The notes beneath the pieces are model-generated. The model saw nothing but the letters and a program-made list of their open reading frames with translations, did no database searches and was not told the DNA's origin. Positions 42,352-51,369 of a stretch of 64,000 bases of DNA are shown piece by piece. Made by a program: the position numbers and the translations under genes. Source of the stretch: CBDHGY01 sp965263325 (GTDB lineage Bacteria; Pseudomonadota; Alphaproteobacteria; Caulobacterales; Hyphomonadaceae); the NCBI GenBank assembly GCA_965263325.1, contig CBDHGY010000002.1:868001-932000 (forward strand). Reading direction: 5' to 3'. How positions within the stretch are numbered: position 1 is the stretch's first letter; each line of letters starts with the position of its first letter.

Positions 42352-44643
42352 TTACAAGCTTATCAGCTTTTTGTTTTCGATATGCCGCTCTTCAATAAAT
42401 TCAAGGAAACCAGGCGACTCAAGTGGTTTCGAGATAACGTAACCTTGTACAATGTCACAGTTTAGCGACTTCAAGGCATGAAGTGTCTTGTCGTCTTCAA
42501 CACCTTCCGCCACGACAAGCATCCGCAACCGATGTCCGAGCTGAATGGTCGAAGCGACCATATGATAGTCAGACTCATTATCGAGCATATGGCTCACAAA
42601 TTTCCGATCAATCTTCAGTTCGCTTGCTGGAATCTTGCGGAGATATTCGAGCGTGCTGTTCGCTGTTCCATAATCATCAATCGACAATTTGAACCCTAGC
42701 TTTCGAAGCTGCTGCATTGTGTTTGTACACGCGGAGTCGTTCGCGAATTGCGAACTCTCCGTGATCTCAAGCATCACGCCAGTGGCGTCTATTCCATGCT
42801 TCTCGACTATTTTGAGGACTTGATATGGAAAGCTCGGTGACTCCAGAAGCGACGGGGCGATGTTTACAGAAAGTATGAAGTGAGGGTTGGCAGCAAAGAC
42901 TTCCGAACAGGTACTAAGTGCGTTGTCGAGCACGTATAGTGTGAGCTCAAGCAGTCTTCCACCATGGTCTGCCTGCCCGATAAACTCATCCGGTTGGATG
43001 AGGCCTTTCGTGGGATGATGCCAACGCGCCAAAGCTTCAGCGCCAGCTATTTGGCCCGTTTTGAGATCCAGTTTTGGTTGCAAGGCGGCATAGATGTGGC
43101 CCCGCTCGATTGCCAGGTCGAGTTCCTTCAACATAGTAACAGACCAAGTGGCTTCCGAACGATCAGCAGCCTCGTAAAGTTGCCACTGAACGCCTTTAAT
43201 TATCGCTTGCTTCGCTGACATTGTCGCGCCGTGAACGCGGTCTGAGATGGCAAATTGTTTTCGGTCATCAATACCAAACACGATTTCCAGGCTAACATTT
43301 AGCTCATCAATCATGAAGCCATTGCGGAAGATAAGCGCCAGGCTCTCAAAATGTTGTCCTGCGGTGTCCATCGAAATATCATTTGAGAACCAATAAAACC
43401 GCCCATTGTCGCCGTGCCAGACCTCCGTCGTTGGACTTACCAAGTTTGCGACTTTTTGCGCGAGCAACTTTTGTTGCGCATGATCCAAAATATCGAGCAA
43501 CTCGGAAGAGCGTCTGATTTTTAGGTGCACCAAAGTGAGGTCTGAATTACTGAGTGTACGGAGTGCGTCTGTGGACGGTAGACCTGAGATCGGATGTACG
43601 GCATTTTCGAGACGCGTCTTTTCGCGCAAATTGCGTGATATCCCAGCAATGGCCGCGGCCGAGATCATTAGCCAACCATTTGAGACTTCGAAACGGATTC
43701 CCCAACTATTCAGCAGAACCATAGCGAAGAAGGAACCCACCAAAGCAGCGACCAACACCGCTATTTGAAGCAGCACTCGCCGCGACTGCAAGATTACTCC
43801 GCAGATAACAAGACAGGCCAACCAAGGAATGTACCATGGCAACATAACCGGACGGCCTCGTTTCAGAGTTTCGGCCTGAACCGCAATCAGAGTCGCCAAA
43901 CCATATCTCCCCTGCCCGAGTAGCTTAACTGATTTGGCGTTAGGAGGTGCCTCAAAGCCAAGTATCGCGCTTTTGCCGGCAAGGGTCGCCCGGCTTACGT
44001 CAACGGTGTGCACAAGCCCTAGAGAAATGTATGGGATGGTCTTTGCATCGATAGAGTAATCTATTGGGTAGAACTCATTTACGTTGCCTTGTCGGTTAGC
44101 AAGGACTGCAGCAGCTGACGACAAAATTCGATTGTTACTATCAAGCGCGAAGTAGTCATATTCCACCCCGCCCCAAAATCTCACAAATGGTTGTGCATGA
44201 ACCGGCGTGACGCTTGAAGCGAAGGCGCTTCCCTTGATAGATCGCCCAACATTATTGCCGCCGTTATCGCGCGCAGGCTCTACGATAAACACCTGGTCAG
44301 GATTTTCTTGAATGATCTGCTTAAGGCGTTCACTGACATCTGACCCAATAAGCGGTATCTCTGAGCTCAGAACCACCTGGCTTGCGCCAGCGTCCAACAC
44401 CAATTGGATAGCATTCGCAATATCTTCCTGCGCCCAGGGCCACGCCCCTCGTTCACCTTGCAGATAGTCATCCATACCGACTACAACAAACTCGCCGGAT
44501 GCCTGTTGAGTGCGCAATTTATTGGCACCCGCAGTTGCTGCAATGTCCAATGGTTCAAAAAAATGGATAAGCCCCGTCAGCGCAAAAAATGCGCCGATTG
44601 CGAACAGAGTTCTTTTGGACTTGATTTTGATCCTACGAAACAC
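42352..44643 (-). CDS. CHASE2 - degenerate GGDEF - EAL cyclic-di-GMP phosphodiesterase
   Basis: 763 aa. An N-terminal membrane helix and a periplasmic CHASE2 sensor (about residues 30-265) are followed by three transmembrane helices (270-336). Next comes a GGDEF-like domain lacking its motif (HGDNGRF at 410-416), then an EAL domain (505-750). The EAL catalytic residues are all present: Glu536 (AEALARW), Asn594, Glu626, Asp656-Asp657 (IDDYG), Lys677 and Glu713. It should therefore hydrolyse c-di-GMP in response to a periplasmic signal. Given the nearby surface-polysaccharide genes, a role in the switch between motile and attached life is plausible but inferred. Confidence 0.92.
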   Translation of the reverse strand: MFRRIKIKSKRTLFAIGAFFALTGLIHFFEPLDIAATAGANKLRTQQASGEFVVVGMDDYLQGERGAWPWAQEDIANAIQLVLDAGASQVVLSSEIPLIGSDVSERLKQIIQENPDQVFIVEPARDNGGNNVGRSIKGSAFASSVTPVHAQPFVRFWGGVEYDYFALDSNNRILSSAAAVLANRQGNVNEFYPIDYSIDAKTIPYISLGLVHTVDVSRATLAGKSAILGFEAPPNAKSVKLLGQGRYGLATLIAVQAETLKRGRPVMLPWYIPWLACLVICGVILQSRRVLLQIAVLVAALVGSFFAMVLLNSWGIRFEVSNGWLMISAAAIAGISRNLREKTRLENAVHPISGLPSTDALRTLSNSDLTLVHLKIRRSSELLDILDHAQQKLLAQKVANLVSPTTEVWHGDNGRFYWFSNDISMDTAGQHFESLALIFRNGFMIDELNVSLEIVFGIDDRKQFAISDRVHGATMSAKQAIIKGVQWQLYEAADRSEATWSVTMLKELDLAIERGHIYAALQPKLDLKTGQIAGAEALARWHHPTKGLIQPDEFIGQADHGGRLLELTLYVLDNALSTCSEVFAANPHFILSVNIAPSLLESPSFPYQVLKIVEKHGIDATGVMLEITESSQFANDSACTNTMQQLRKLGFKLSIDDYGTANSTLEYLRKIPASELKIDRKFVSHMLDNESDYHMVASTIQLGHRLRMLVVAEGVEDDKTLHALKSLNCDIVQGYVISKPLESPGFLEFIEERHIENKKLISL

Positions 44644-44915
44644 CAGACGACACCGTAACCATAAGCCACCAATCGCTGGATTAACCTAAAGAAGTTATGA
44701 TCGTTGAAAGTTAATAGATGAAATTTCGCGCTTCTGTAGTGTTTGCTACTGTTTCGGCGTTTAAAAGATAACGATCATCCCATACCATCCACGCTGATAC
44801 GAAAAGTATTAACCAGCCTCGAGTTTTAGTTAGGATCAATTGCTTCAATTGGATTCAGGATAAAAGTTACGCAGATCGAATAGCCAACGATGCTATTTGC
44901 ATGAACAAGCGGGCT
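44644..44915. other. 272-bp gap, no gene seen
   Basis: Spacer between the SUMF1 gene and the EAL gene, both on the minus strand. AT-rich, with no clear terminator or reading frame. A promoter for the EAL gene is expected here. Confidence 0.5.
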
Positions 44916-46028
44916 TTACTCTTCCGAGGCAACGTCTCTCACAACTCTGAAACCTACATCTGCGCGGCCGATATCGGGTTCCCAAGCATTGCGGTTCGCT
45001 GACCTAAGCCACATGGCATAACTAAACCACGAGCCACCCTTTATGACGCGCTTATCGCCGGGTTGAAGATCGGCCGCGTGGGAATCAGTCCAGGCGTCAC
45101 TCGTCCATTCCCAGACATTGCCATGCATGTCATGCAATCCAAACGCGTTTGGCAGGAGCGAGCCAACTGGTGCAAGGTGCGCGTAACCATCATCGCAGCT
45201 CACGCCAATTAACTTTCGGTACGTTTGTTCGGCAGACCTGTCTGCACCGTTCATAAACACACAGCCACTTTCGGCTTCGTCTCCAAAGCTGAAAGCCGTC
45301 TGAGAACCTGCTCTAGCGGCATACTCCCACTCGTCCTCACTTGGTAAGCGATAGCTATGGCCCGTTTCTAGACTGAGCCATTCAGCAAAGGCCGACGCTT
45401 GGTTCCAATTCACGCAAATTGCAGGCTCATCGACAGACGAAAGCCATTCTGAGATATCCGTCGCTGACAATCGGCTCCACGATCCGTTGGAGTAGACATC
45501 ACAAGCACCCTGACGCAGTGTTTCAGTCGCGAGCAAAAATTCACTAAACTGCGTTTCTGTGATTTCATATTTGCTGATGGCAAACCGGCGAATTGTGACC
45601 TCATGCTGCGGGGCTTCGTTTTTAACATGTCCCTCTTCTTCAGGGGTCGACCCCATCAAGAATGTCCCATCAGGAATGATAACCATAGTGGGAGACAACC
45701 CACCCCGCTCAAACCGATCTCTAAACTCATTGGCTTCTGTATCGACCGATTCTGATTGCTGAGCGCTCGCGACTTGCGTAACCAAATTAATTGCGGTTGG
45801 ATTTAGCGACGCCAGCTGCACACCTCTTGGCTGCGATGCGAACTCAAGTATTTCGAGATCACTGCTGTGTTGCGCTTGATCGACGAGGACAGTTCCCAAC
45901 CAAACAGACGCGGCACAGACACCGACCGCGAGCCCGAGCGCACGAACTCTTAACGGTAACTTCCGCTCTTGACCTCGCTTGAGGGCTTCTCTGCTTTGAG
46001 TGAAACAGGTTTCGGGCTGTTTGGACAT
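44916..46028 (-). CDS. SUMF1-domain membrane protein without FGE cysteines
   Basis: 370 aa. The N-terminal 28 residues are cytoplasmic and basic, followed by a transmembrane helix (about 30-47), a linker, and a SUMF1 (sulfatase-modifying-factor, C-lectin-like) domain from residue 110: MVIIPDGTFLMGSTPEEEGHVKNE, ISKYEITETQFSEFL, YRLPSEDEWEYAAR, DMHGNVWEWTSDAW, GGSWFSYAMWLRSANR and DVGFRVVRD. In formylglycine-generating enzymes the GGS region carries two catalytic Cys; here it has none, so this is a binding or structural member. It probably faces the periplasm. Ends the minus-strand envelope cluster that begins with DUF1800. Confidence 0.85.
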   Translation of the reverse strand: MSKQPETCFTQSREALKRGQERKLPLRVRALGLAVGVCAASVWLGTVLVDQAQHSSDLEILEFASQPRGVQLASLNPTAINLVTQVASAQQSESVDTEANEFRDRFERGGLSPTMVIIPDGTFLMGSTPEEEGHVKNEAPQHEVTIRRFAISKYEITETQFSEFLLATETLRQGACDVYSNGSWSRLSATDISEWLSSVDEPAICVNWNQASAFAEWLSLETGHSYRLPSEDEWEYAARAGSQTAFSFGDEAESGCVFMNGADRSAEQTYRKLIGVSCDDGYAHLAPVGSLLPNAFGLHDMHGNVWEWTSDAWTDSHAADLQPGDKRVIKGGSWFSYAMWLRSANRNAWEPDIGRADVGFRVVRDVASEE

Positions 46029-46052
46029 TTCAGTATGCTCAGATGACCAATC

Positions 46053-46862
46053 TTATCCCGCCGAACCATTGTGTTTGGTAACTTGAAAGGCGTGATAGTC
46101 TTCGACGGAAAACGTATTGATAACTCGAGTTCGTTCCAGAACGTCTCTCAAAGCCTCTTCGATATTTGCTCCATCAGCCGCACTTTCAGCCGCGACAATT
46201 ACAAGGCGTCTTTGCGGTGAAGAACTAACCGCACAATTTGTTTGGGAAGTGCAGCCGGACTCATTCTTGTGTGCACCGAGATTTAGCTCATACAGGGGGG
46301 GTGGCCGGTTGCGTTCACACAGTGCGCCAATGCCTGCCAGCTCCCCAACAATGGTTTCGGCACGGCGGTCCGCAAGAGCAAAATTTATATCGACGTCACC
46401 TTCGTGCGAAGCTGCCCCAATGCCAATTACTGAATCTGCAGAGCAGAATTCATTCAGGAACAGTTTCCGCGTGAAAATATCTCGGAACTGGACCGCTCCG
46501 CTTCCGATGGCCTCCAGTCTTCGATCTGAACCGAGCATCCAGGAAAACCGCTCATCAAGCACATACAAACGAAAGCTCGAGGGGCGCCCTTGTGAATCCT
46601 GCGCTTTGAGGGGCGGCGTTCGCTCCCACGTTCCAGGGTCAAAAGGTTCTAGTGCAACACCGCAAGGATGTACATTTTCACCAAACACCATTCGGTCCCA
46701 AGCGAGTTCTCTGGCATAAGATGGATCGCTCTGAAGCTTTTCCTGACTGATTGTTCGGCACATAGCATCGCCAGTGCCCTTCTCATTGCTATACAATTGC
46801 TGGGCATCGGCAGGCCCAAAACCAATCAGAATTGCAAAGATTATTATTCCAGCTCTTAGCAT
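46053..46862 (-). CDS. OmpA-C-like periplasmic protein
   Basis: 269 aa with a Sec signal peptide (residues 1-20, ending ADA-Q). The C-terminal part has the OmpA-like peptidoglycan-binding pattern: IGIGAASHEGDVDINFALADRRAETIV in two halves (GxAS...EGD...N..LA..RA), followed by LNLGAHKNESGC and RRLVIVAAE. The usual HTD is replaced by ASH. Several cysteines could form disulfides. It lies 24 nt before the SUMF1 gene on the same strand and is probably co-transcribed with it. Perhaps a wall-binding partner of the SUMF1 protein. Confidence 0.65.
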   Translation of the reverse strand: MLRAGIIIFAILIGFGPADAQQLYSNEKGTGDAMCRTISQEKLQSDPSYARELAWDRMVFGENVHPCGVALEPFDPGTWERTPPLKAQDSQGRPSSFRLYVLDERFSWMLGSDRRLEAIGSGAVQFRDIFTRKLFLNEFCSADSVIGIGAASHEGDVDINFALADRRAETIVGELAGIGALCERNRPPPLYELNLGAHKNESGCTSQTNCAVSSSPQRRLVIVAAESAADGANIEEALRDVLERTRVINTFSVEDYHAFQVTKHNGSAG

Positions 46863-47052
46863 CGGTAGCCTCCCGCAACAGACCTGCTAACGTGATTTTG
46901 CGGCACAACAGCCCGCGCCTTCCCACGACTTTATGAGTTGAGTGCGCTACGTTTACAAGCAACGAATACCGCTGGGTCCACCAAAAGCACTAAAGGTGGT
47001 GTCGGCACGACACAAGCCGAATTGATAGCTTTAATGGCAGGATCAGATTACC

Positions 47053-48471
47053 TTATGACGGCAACAGTTTCTGCAGCGTTTGCTTGGACGTGAAGTTTCC
47101 GAAGTTTGGCAGCGCCGTCGCTAGTTCCGCAGAGGTCAAACCAAACCAGCGACCGAGTGGTTCTGCGAATTGTTCAACCGACGTACTCGGTATGAGACGC
47201 CCGCCGCCCGCATCAAAATCATGATCGAAATCGAATGGCGGGATGTCGCCGTAAATCTGTTTCCCGGTGACGGCATTTCCTACAACAAATTGATGACCGC
47301 CCCAGCCGTGATCAGTTCCATCGCCATTAATCGCCAATGTGCGCCCGAACTCAGACGCCGTGAAGATAGTGACATCCTGACCAAGGCCGAGCTCCTGCAT
47401 CGCCCGGTAAAACGCCGTGATCGCCTGATCGAGATCACTCAATAATAGAGGCATGTCTCTCGCTTGCGCGGAGTGGGTATCGTACCCCCCATCTGCGGCG
47501 AAAAACACCTGCCGGCGCGCAAACAAATTGTCACGAATAGCGATCGTTTCAGCAATGGCTCTTAATTGTCGGCCTAAAAAATTCTGAGGAAACTCTGTCG
47601 TTAACGGTACTAGATTTTCAAGCGACTCGTTGAACGTCTCATTTAGATCAATCGAGTTTCGGAAAGCACCCGCAATGTCCTGTTTGATCAAATTGGATGT
47701 GGAGAGGTTTGCTGAACGAAAATGTTGGCGCAGCGTTTCGTTTACGTCTTGCCCTTCAAAGAAACGTAGAACGTCAAACTCGTTCGCCCCATCAAGGCCA
47801 ATTTGGTAGGGGCGCGATTCTGCACCTGTCAAAAAGACTTCATTTCCAAGACTAGTAATAGACGTAAAGTCAGGATTGGTGTTTGCACCCGACGCAAGCG
47901 CCGCGTCAGCGAACAACCCACCCCAACCAAACTGAGCCCCCTCCGGTGCGCTCGCCATCCAGGTTGATTGCTGGTCATTGTGTGAGAATAGTCTTTTTGG
48001 GACGGGGATATTCTCCGCTTCCCAATCGGAGCGCGTGAGAGGCTGAAGCAACGGACCAACATTACCGACGATTGCAGCATTGCCTTCCTCAAACAGTGTG
48101 TGCAGCCCGGTTAACTCTTCCGGCAGCGCAAACTGGCGAGAACCAAAATCTGCTTGATTGTCCGGGTTTAGCTGCAGGAGACGACTGCGAACACGAGAGG
48201 AACCGCCCGGATTAGACGTGTAGTCGTTCAGCAAGGACGCACGGATTTCCGCGTATCGGTCGTATGATGCCTGATCGTACGGCAAGATAACGTCATGGGA
48301 GTCCATCCCGCCGAGCAGAAAAACGCAAACCAGCGCTTTGTAACCAGAGACATCTGCTGCCTGAGCAGACTGAAAGCCGGTCAATGCCGTTTGCAAACTC
48401 CCCATACTGGCTGCGCCGATTGTCGCTGCACTTAATCCCTTCAGGACGTTACGACGAGAAAAATGTGTCAT
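47053..48471 (-). CDS. DUF1501 family Tat-exported protein
   Basis: 472 aa with a twin-arginine signal (FSRRNVLKGLSAATIG) and an Ala-rich cleavage region (QAADV, about residue 38). The body matches DUF1501, an alkaline-phosphatase/sulfatase-like fold: ALVCVFLLGGMDSHDVILPYD, NVGPLLQPL, PKRLFSHNDQQSTWM, DGGYDTHSAQ, FTASEFGRTLAINGDGTDHGWGG. The His/Asp-rich positions could bind metal. Function unproven. It starts 10 nt after the DUF1800 gene; the two families are paired in many genomes and are presumed to work together outside the cytoplasm. Confidence 0.9.
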   Translation of the reverse strand: MTHFSRRNVLKGLSAATIGAASMGSLQTALTGFQSAQAADVSGYKALVCVFLLGGMDSHDVILPYDQASYDRYAEIRASLLNDYTSNPGGSSRVRSRLLQLNPDNQADFGSRQFALPEELTGLHTLFEEGNAAIVGNVGPLLQPLTRSDWEAENIPVPKRLFSHNDQQSTWMASAPEGAQFGWGGLFADAALASGANTNPDFTSITSLGNEVFLTGAESRPYQIGLDGANEFDVLRFFEGQDVNETLRQHFRSANLSTSNLIKQDIAGAFRNSIDLNETFNESLENLVPLTTEFPQNFLGRQLRAIAETIAIRDNLFARRQVFFAADGGYDTHSAQARDMPLLLSDLDQAITAFYRAMQELGLGQDVTIFTASEFGRTLAINGDGTDHGWGGHQFVVGNAVTGKQIYGDIPPFDFDHDFDAGGGRLIPSTSVEQFAEPLGRWFGLTSAELATALPNFGNFTSKQTLQKLLPS

Positions 48472-48480
48472 CGCTTTCCC

Positions 48481-50271
48481 CTATTGTTGAACGATGTAAT
48501 CGGGCGCAGTCATCACCATGAGGATCGCCGTTGAGACCCTCAAAGCCGGGCCATCATAATTCGGATCATTTTCGTTCTCCAAAGGAAAACTCTCGATAAC
48601 GGAAATGACATCATTGCGCGTGGAGGTCGATAATGTGCCGGCAGTCAACACGAGATCCAAATGATTCACCAACGCTTGGGGGTCACTCGCCAGCTGTCGT
48701 TCCTGCGCATAATTCGGTATAAAACTTGAGCTCTTTTCCGGCTCATCTGCGCCAGCTGCGAACCCATATATGAAGTACGCCATGTAGTTCGAATAACCGA
48801 CAACCGAGCTCGCATTTGTAATTTGCAGTTCCGGCACCGTCATACCCGCCGCGCCAGATTGCGTTCCAGGTGCGACGTATCCGGGGCGATAAAAATTAAA
48901 CACCGAGGGAGACTTGAAAGGATGCTGAGACAACGCGTCCGGCGGTGATGCATCCCATACTGGATAAGTATGCTCCGGCGTAATCGTGCCAACATCGAAA
49001 GCCCTGGCCCATTGCACAAACCGCAAGATCGGCTCTCTAACTTTACCAGATGAATTTGGGGCTGAAGATGGATCAATTCGCGCTTCAGGATCCATGAGAA
49101 CCGCGGCAATCGTCGCCTGCATATCACCGCGCGATCCTGATCCGACAACTGTATCGTCTGGCAGCGTATATGAGCCAGAGTTAAACGCCGCCGCAACACG
49201 GCCAACATAGGCCGGGCTCGGACTACTGGACGTCATCCGTTGAATGAGTTGCCGGCCTATGAACGGGCCGACGTTCGGATGATTGAACAAGGTATCAAGC
49301 GCATGATCTATACTTGCTTCTGCGCTGGTTCCCGCAGGAATACTGGTATCCAAAAAGACCTTCTCTGATGTTGAATGAAATTGTGGAAACGCAATCATCG
49401 GCGAGTAAAGCGCTTCGGGTTCCACATTATCAATCCAGCGGAAAAACCGGTCTGCGTCGAGGCTGAGACCTGTGAACACTTTGGCCAGTCCGGTTACGTC
49501 ACTGTTGTCATAAGTTGGAATGGGTTGACCATCAGCGCCAAGCCGAGGTGTTCCATCATCATTGAGTTCCTCAAGACCGATCGTAAAGAGCTGCATCACT
49601 TCACGCGCATAATTCTCATCCGGCATACGCCCCGTCTCCGGATCTTCTGCCTGATTTTGCCAATAGGTCAGGTATATGCCCATTGCCGGCGCGTAGGTGA
49701 CTTCTTCGAGCAGATCTCGAAAATTGCCGAATGCATTCGTGACCAAAATATCCTGAAAATGTCCAACAACTGTCGGATAGTCGAAAAGCATGTCACCATT
49801 TGAGACGACAAATATCTGAGACAATGCAAACGCGGTTCGCTGGCGCAACTGATCATCAGCCTCAATCGAATTTATCCAGAAGGCATGACCGGGCGCAAAT
49901 TTTGCCTCAAAGGTCAGTCCGCCATCGGCCTGGAAGGCGGGGTTATTTACGTAGCTGAACACAACATCAAGAGGGCTCGTCACGGGCTTGTTAAATTCGG
50001 CGACAAGCCACTCCGAAGCACTTGTCCCGGTCAATCCCTGAATGTCTGAACTTGTCGGCCCAAAAGTCGCTTGAGACAAAAACCGGGATGTTGCCTCCGC
50101 CGTTTCAAAAGTGGTGTCAACCTGAACCGGCGGCGGGGGCGGCGGTGGAGGGGTCACAACCGGCGCAGGATCGGTGCTGCCACCTCCTCCGCCACCGCCG
50201 CTACAAGCCCCGAGAATCAAAGTTGCTACGACCGCGCTGCGCAAAAAAGAAGTCACAACATTCTCCGTCAC
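48481..50271 (-). CDS. DUF1800 family lipoprotein
   Basis: 596 aa. A lipoprotein signal ends in LILGAC (Cys22), followed by a Gly run and a Pro run that form a flexible tether (about residues 23-50). The DUF1800 body begins SRFLSQATFGPTSSDIQGL and continues with RMPDENYAREVMQLFTIGL, IGRQLIQRMTSSSPS, VREPILRFVQWAR and SPSVFNFYRPGY. Role unknown. Cotranscribed with the DUF1501 gene. Together they form a secreted pair anchored at the membrane. Confidence 0.9.
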   Translation of the reverse strand: MTENVVTSFLRSAVVATLILGACSGGGGGGGSTDPAPVVTPPPPPPPPVQVDTTFETAEATSRFLSQATFGPTSSDIQGLTGTSASEWLVAEFNKPVTSPLDVVFSYVNNPAFQADGGLTFEAKFAPGHAFWINSIEADDQLRQRTAFALSQIFVVSNGDMLFDYPTVVGHFQDILVTNAFGNFRDLLEEVTYAPAMGIYLTYWQNQAEDPETGRMPDENYAREVMQLFTIGLEELNDDGTPRLGADGQPIPTYDNSDVTGLAKVFTGLSLDADRFFRWIDNVEPEALYSPMIAFPQFHSTSEKVFLDTSIPAGTSAEASIDHALDTLFNHPNVGPFIGRQLIQRMTSSSPSPAYVGRVAAAFNSGSYTLPDDTVVGSGSRGDMQATIAAVLMDPEARIDPSSAPNSSGKVREPILRFVQWARAFDVGTITPEHTYPVWDASPPDALSQHPFKSPSVFNFYRPGYVAPGTQSGAAGMTVPELQITNASSVVGYSNYMAYFIYGFAAGADEPEKSSSFIPNYAQERQLASDPQALVNHLDLVLTAGTLSTSTRNDVISVIESFPLENENDPNYDGPALRVSTAILMVMTAPDYIVQQ

Positions 50272-50392
50272 AATCCCTAAGAGATCATCGCCATGAAACG
50301 CACATCGGTGTCAAATTAAATGGGATACAAAAAAGGAAGCTGTGCTTAATCATGAAAGCACTCAATTCGTCCGACAATATATTGGTACCCGA

Positions 50393-50469
50393 TGGTCGGA
50401 GCGGCGGGATTCGAACCCACGACCCCTTGTCCCCCAGACAAGTGCGCTACCTGGCTGCGCTACGCTCCG
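50393..50469 (-). tRNA. tRNA-Pro (anticodon GGG)
   Basis: 77 nt including an encoded CCA. The minus strand starts CGGAGCG and ends CGCTCCG-A-CCA, with anticodon stem CTTGT / ACAAG around loop CTGGGGG and T-arm GGGTTCGAATCCC. All stems pair. Confidence 0.97.
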
Positions 50470-50521
50470 ACTGGGCAGTTATAGTCAGCCGCAAGTGTCA
50501 CTGCAATGTCGTTTTTAATCG

Positions 50522-51010
50522 TTAGGCCGCAGACTTGAGGCGAGCGGCATCAAGCCGGGCCTTAAGATCATTCATCTCATCCAGAACGGATTTTAGCCTT
50601 GCATGCCCAACATTTGAATCATTTGCGGGTTGTTTGCCGTCAAACGCATTCGAAAGCGATTTCTGCAACTGGCGCGCGGGGCCTTCTACATATTTTTGCG
50701 AAGTAAAGGATGTCACGGTCGCTATCCCGTTAAGCACAGCCTCAACGCCTTGTTCCGTCAGCAAGCCCCTTGCCCCACGCAGCGTCATTCCGCGCTCATG
50801 AACAAGGATCTGAATGGCTCTGAGCGCCTCCATATCCGACGGACGAAACATACGGCGACCGTCGCGGCGCTTTACGGGTTTTATTTGGCGGGGAAATTTA
50901 CCTTCCCAATATCGCAGCACATGAGGTTGCAATCCAATTTCAGCCGCCGCCTCACCTATTGATCGATACGCATCTGGTGATTTCATCGTGGCTGATTTGG
51001 CGCGGCTCAT
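50522..51010 (-). CDS. MerR-family transcriptional regulator
   Basis: 162 aa. The N-terminal winged helix is complete: SIGEAAAEIGLQPHVLRYWE, then KPVKRRDGRRMFRPSDMEAL (wing and second helices), about residues 17-65. A dimerisation helix near 70-90 and a variable Ala/Lys-rich C-terminus follow. No metal-binding cysteines, so it is not of the metal-sensing type. It lies 17 nt after ihfA with AGGAGA before the ATG. This ihfA-merR pairing is conserved in alphaproteobacteria; its targets are unknown. Confidence 0.9.
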   Translation of the reverse strand: MSRAKSATMKSPDAYRSIGEAAAEIGLQPHVLRYWEGKFPRQIKPVKRRDGRRMFRPSDMEALRAIQILVHERGMTLRGARGLLTEQGVEAVLNGIATVTSFTSQKYVEGPARQLQKSLSNAFDGKQPANDSNVGHARLKSVLDEMNDLKARLDAARLKSAA

Positions 51011-51027
51011 GAAACAGTCTCCTGGAG

Positions 51028-51318
51028 TTACGAATCCACTCGTTCTTTCAACATCGGAGACGGCCTGAACGATACGACCTTGCGAGCAGAAATCGTCGCT
51101 TGCTCACCCGTTTTGGGGTTTCGGCCTTCACGCGCACTTTTTTCTCGAACGACAAAATTGCCAAACCTGGAAAGTTTTACAGACCGACCCTTCTCGAGCT
51201 CATCAATGACGAGTTCCAGCGTTCGATCCAGCATTTCCGAAGAATCCTGGCGTGTCAGACCGACCTGGCTGACAAGAGCGTCCGTTATTTCTGCGCGTGT
51301 AATTGTGCGATCAGACAA
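51028..51318 (-). CDS. ihfA: integration host factor subunit alpha
   Basis: 96-aa DNA-bending HU/IHF-family protein. The arm segment GRNPKTGEQATISARKVVSFRPS (in two halves, GRNPKTGE and the ISARKVVSF strand) carries the Pro that intercalates into DNA. KLSRFGNFVVREKSAREGRN fits the alpha subunit. The start is a TTG at 51318, with an excellent AAGGAGG site 6 nt upstream; no better ATG exists in frame. Confidence 0.95.
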   Translation of the reverse strand: MSDRTITRAEITDALVSQVGLTRQDSSEMLDRTLELVIDELEKGRSVKLSRFGNFVVREKSAREGRNPKTGEQATISARKVVSFRPSPMLKERVDS

Positions 51319-51369
51319 AGTCGCCTCCTTAGAATGTTAATAATAGGCCGAAATATATTAACGAACCTC

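Noticed and set aside
44916..46028. Formylglycine-generating enzyme
   Set aside because: The SUMF1 domain lacks the catalytic cysteines, and no sulfatase is encoded nearby.
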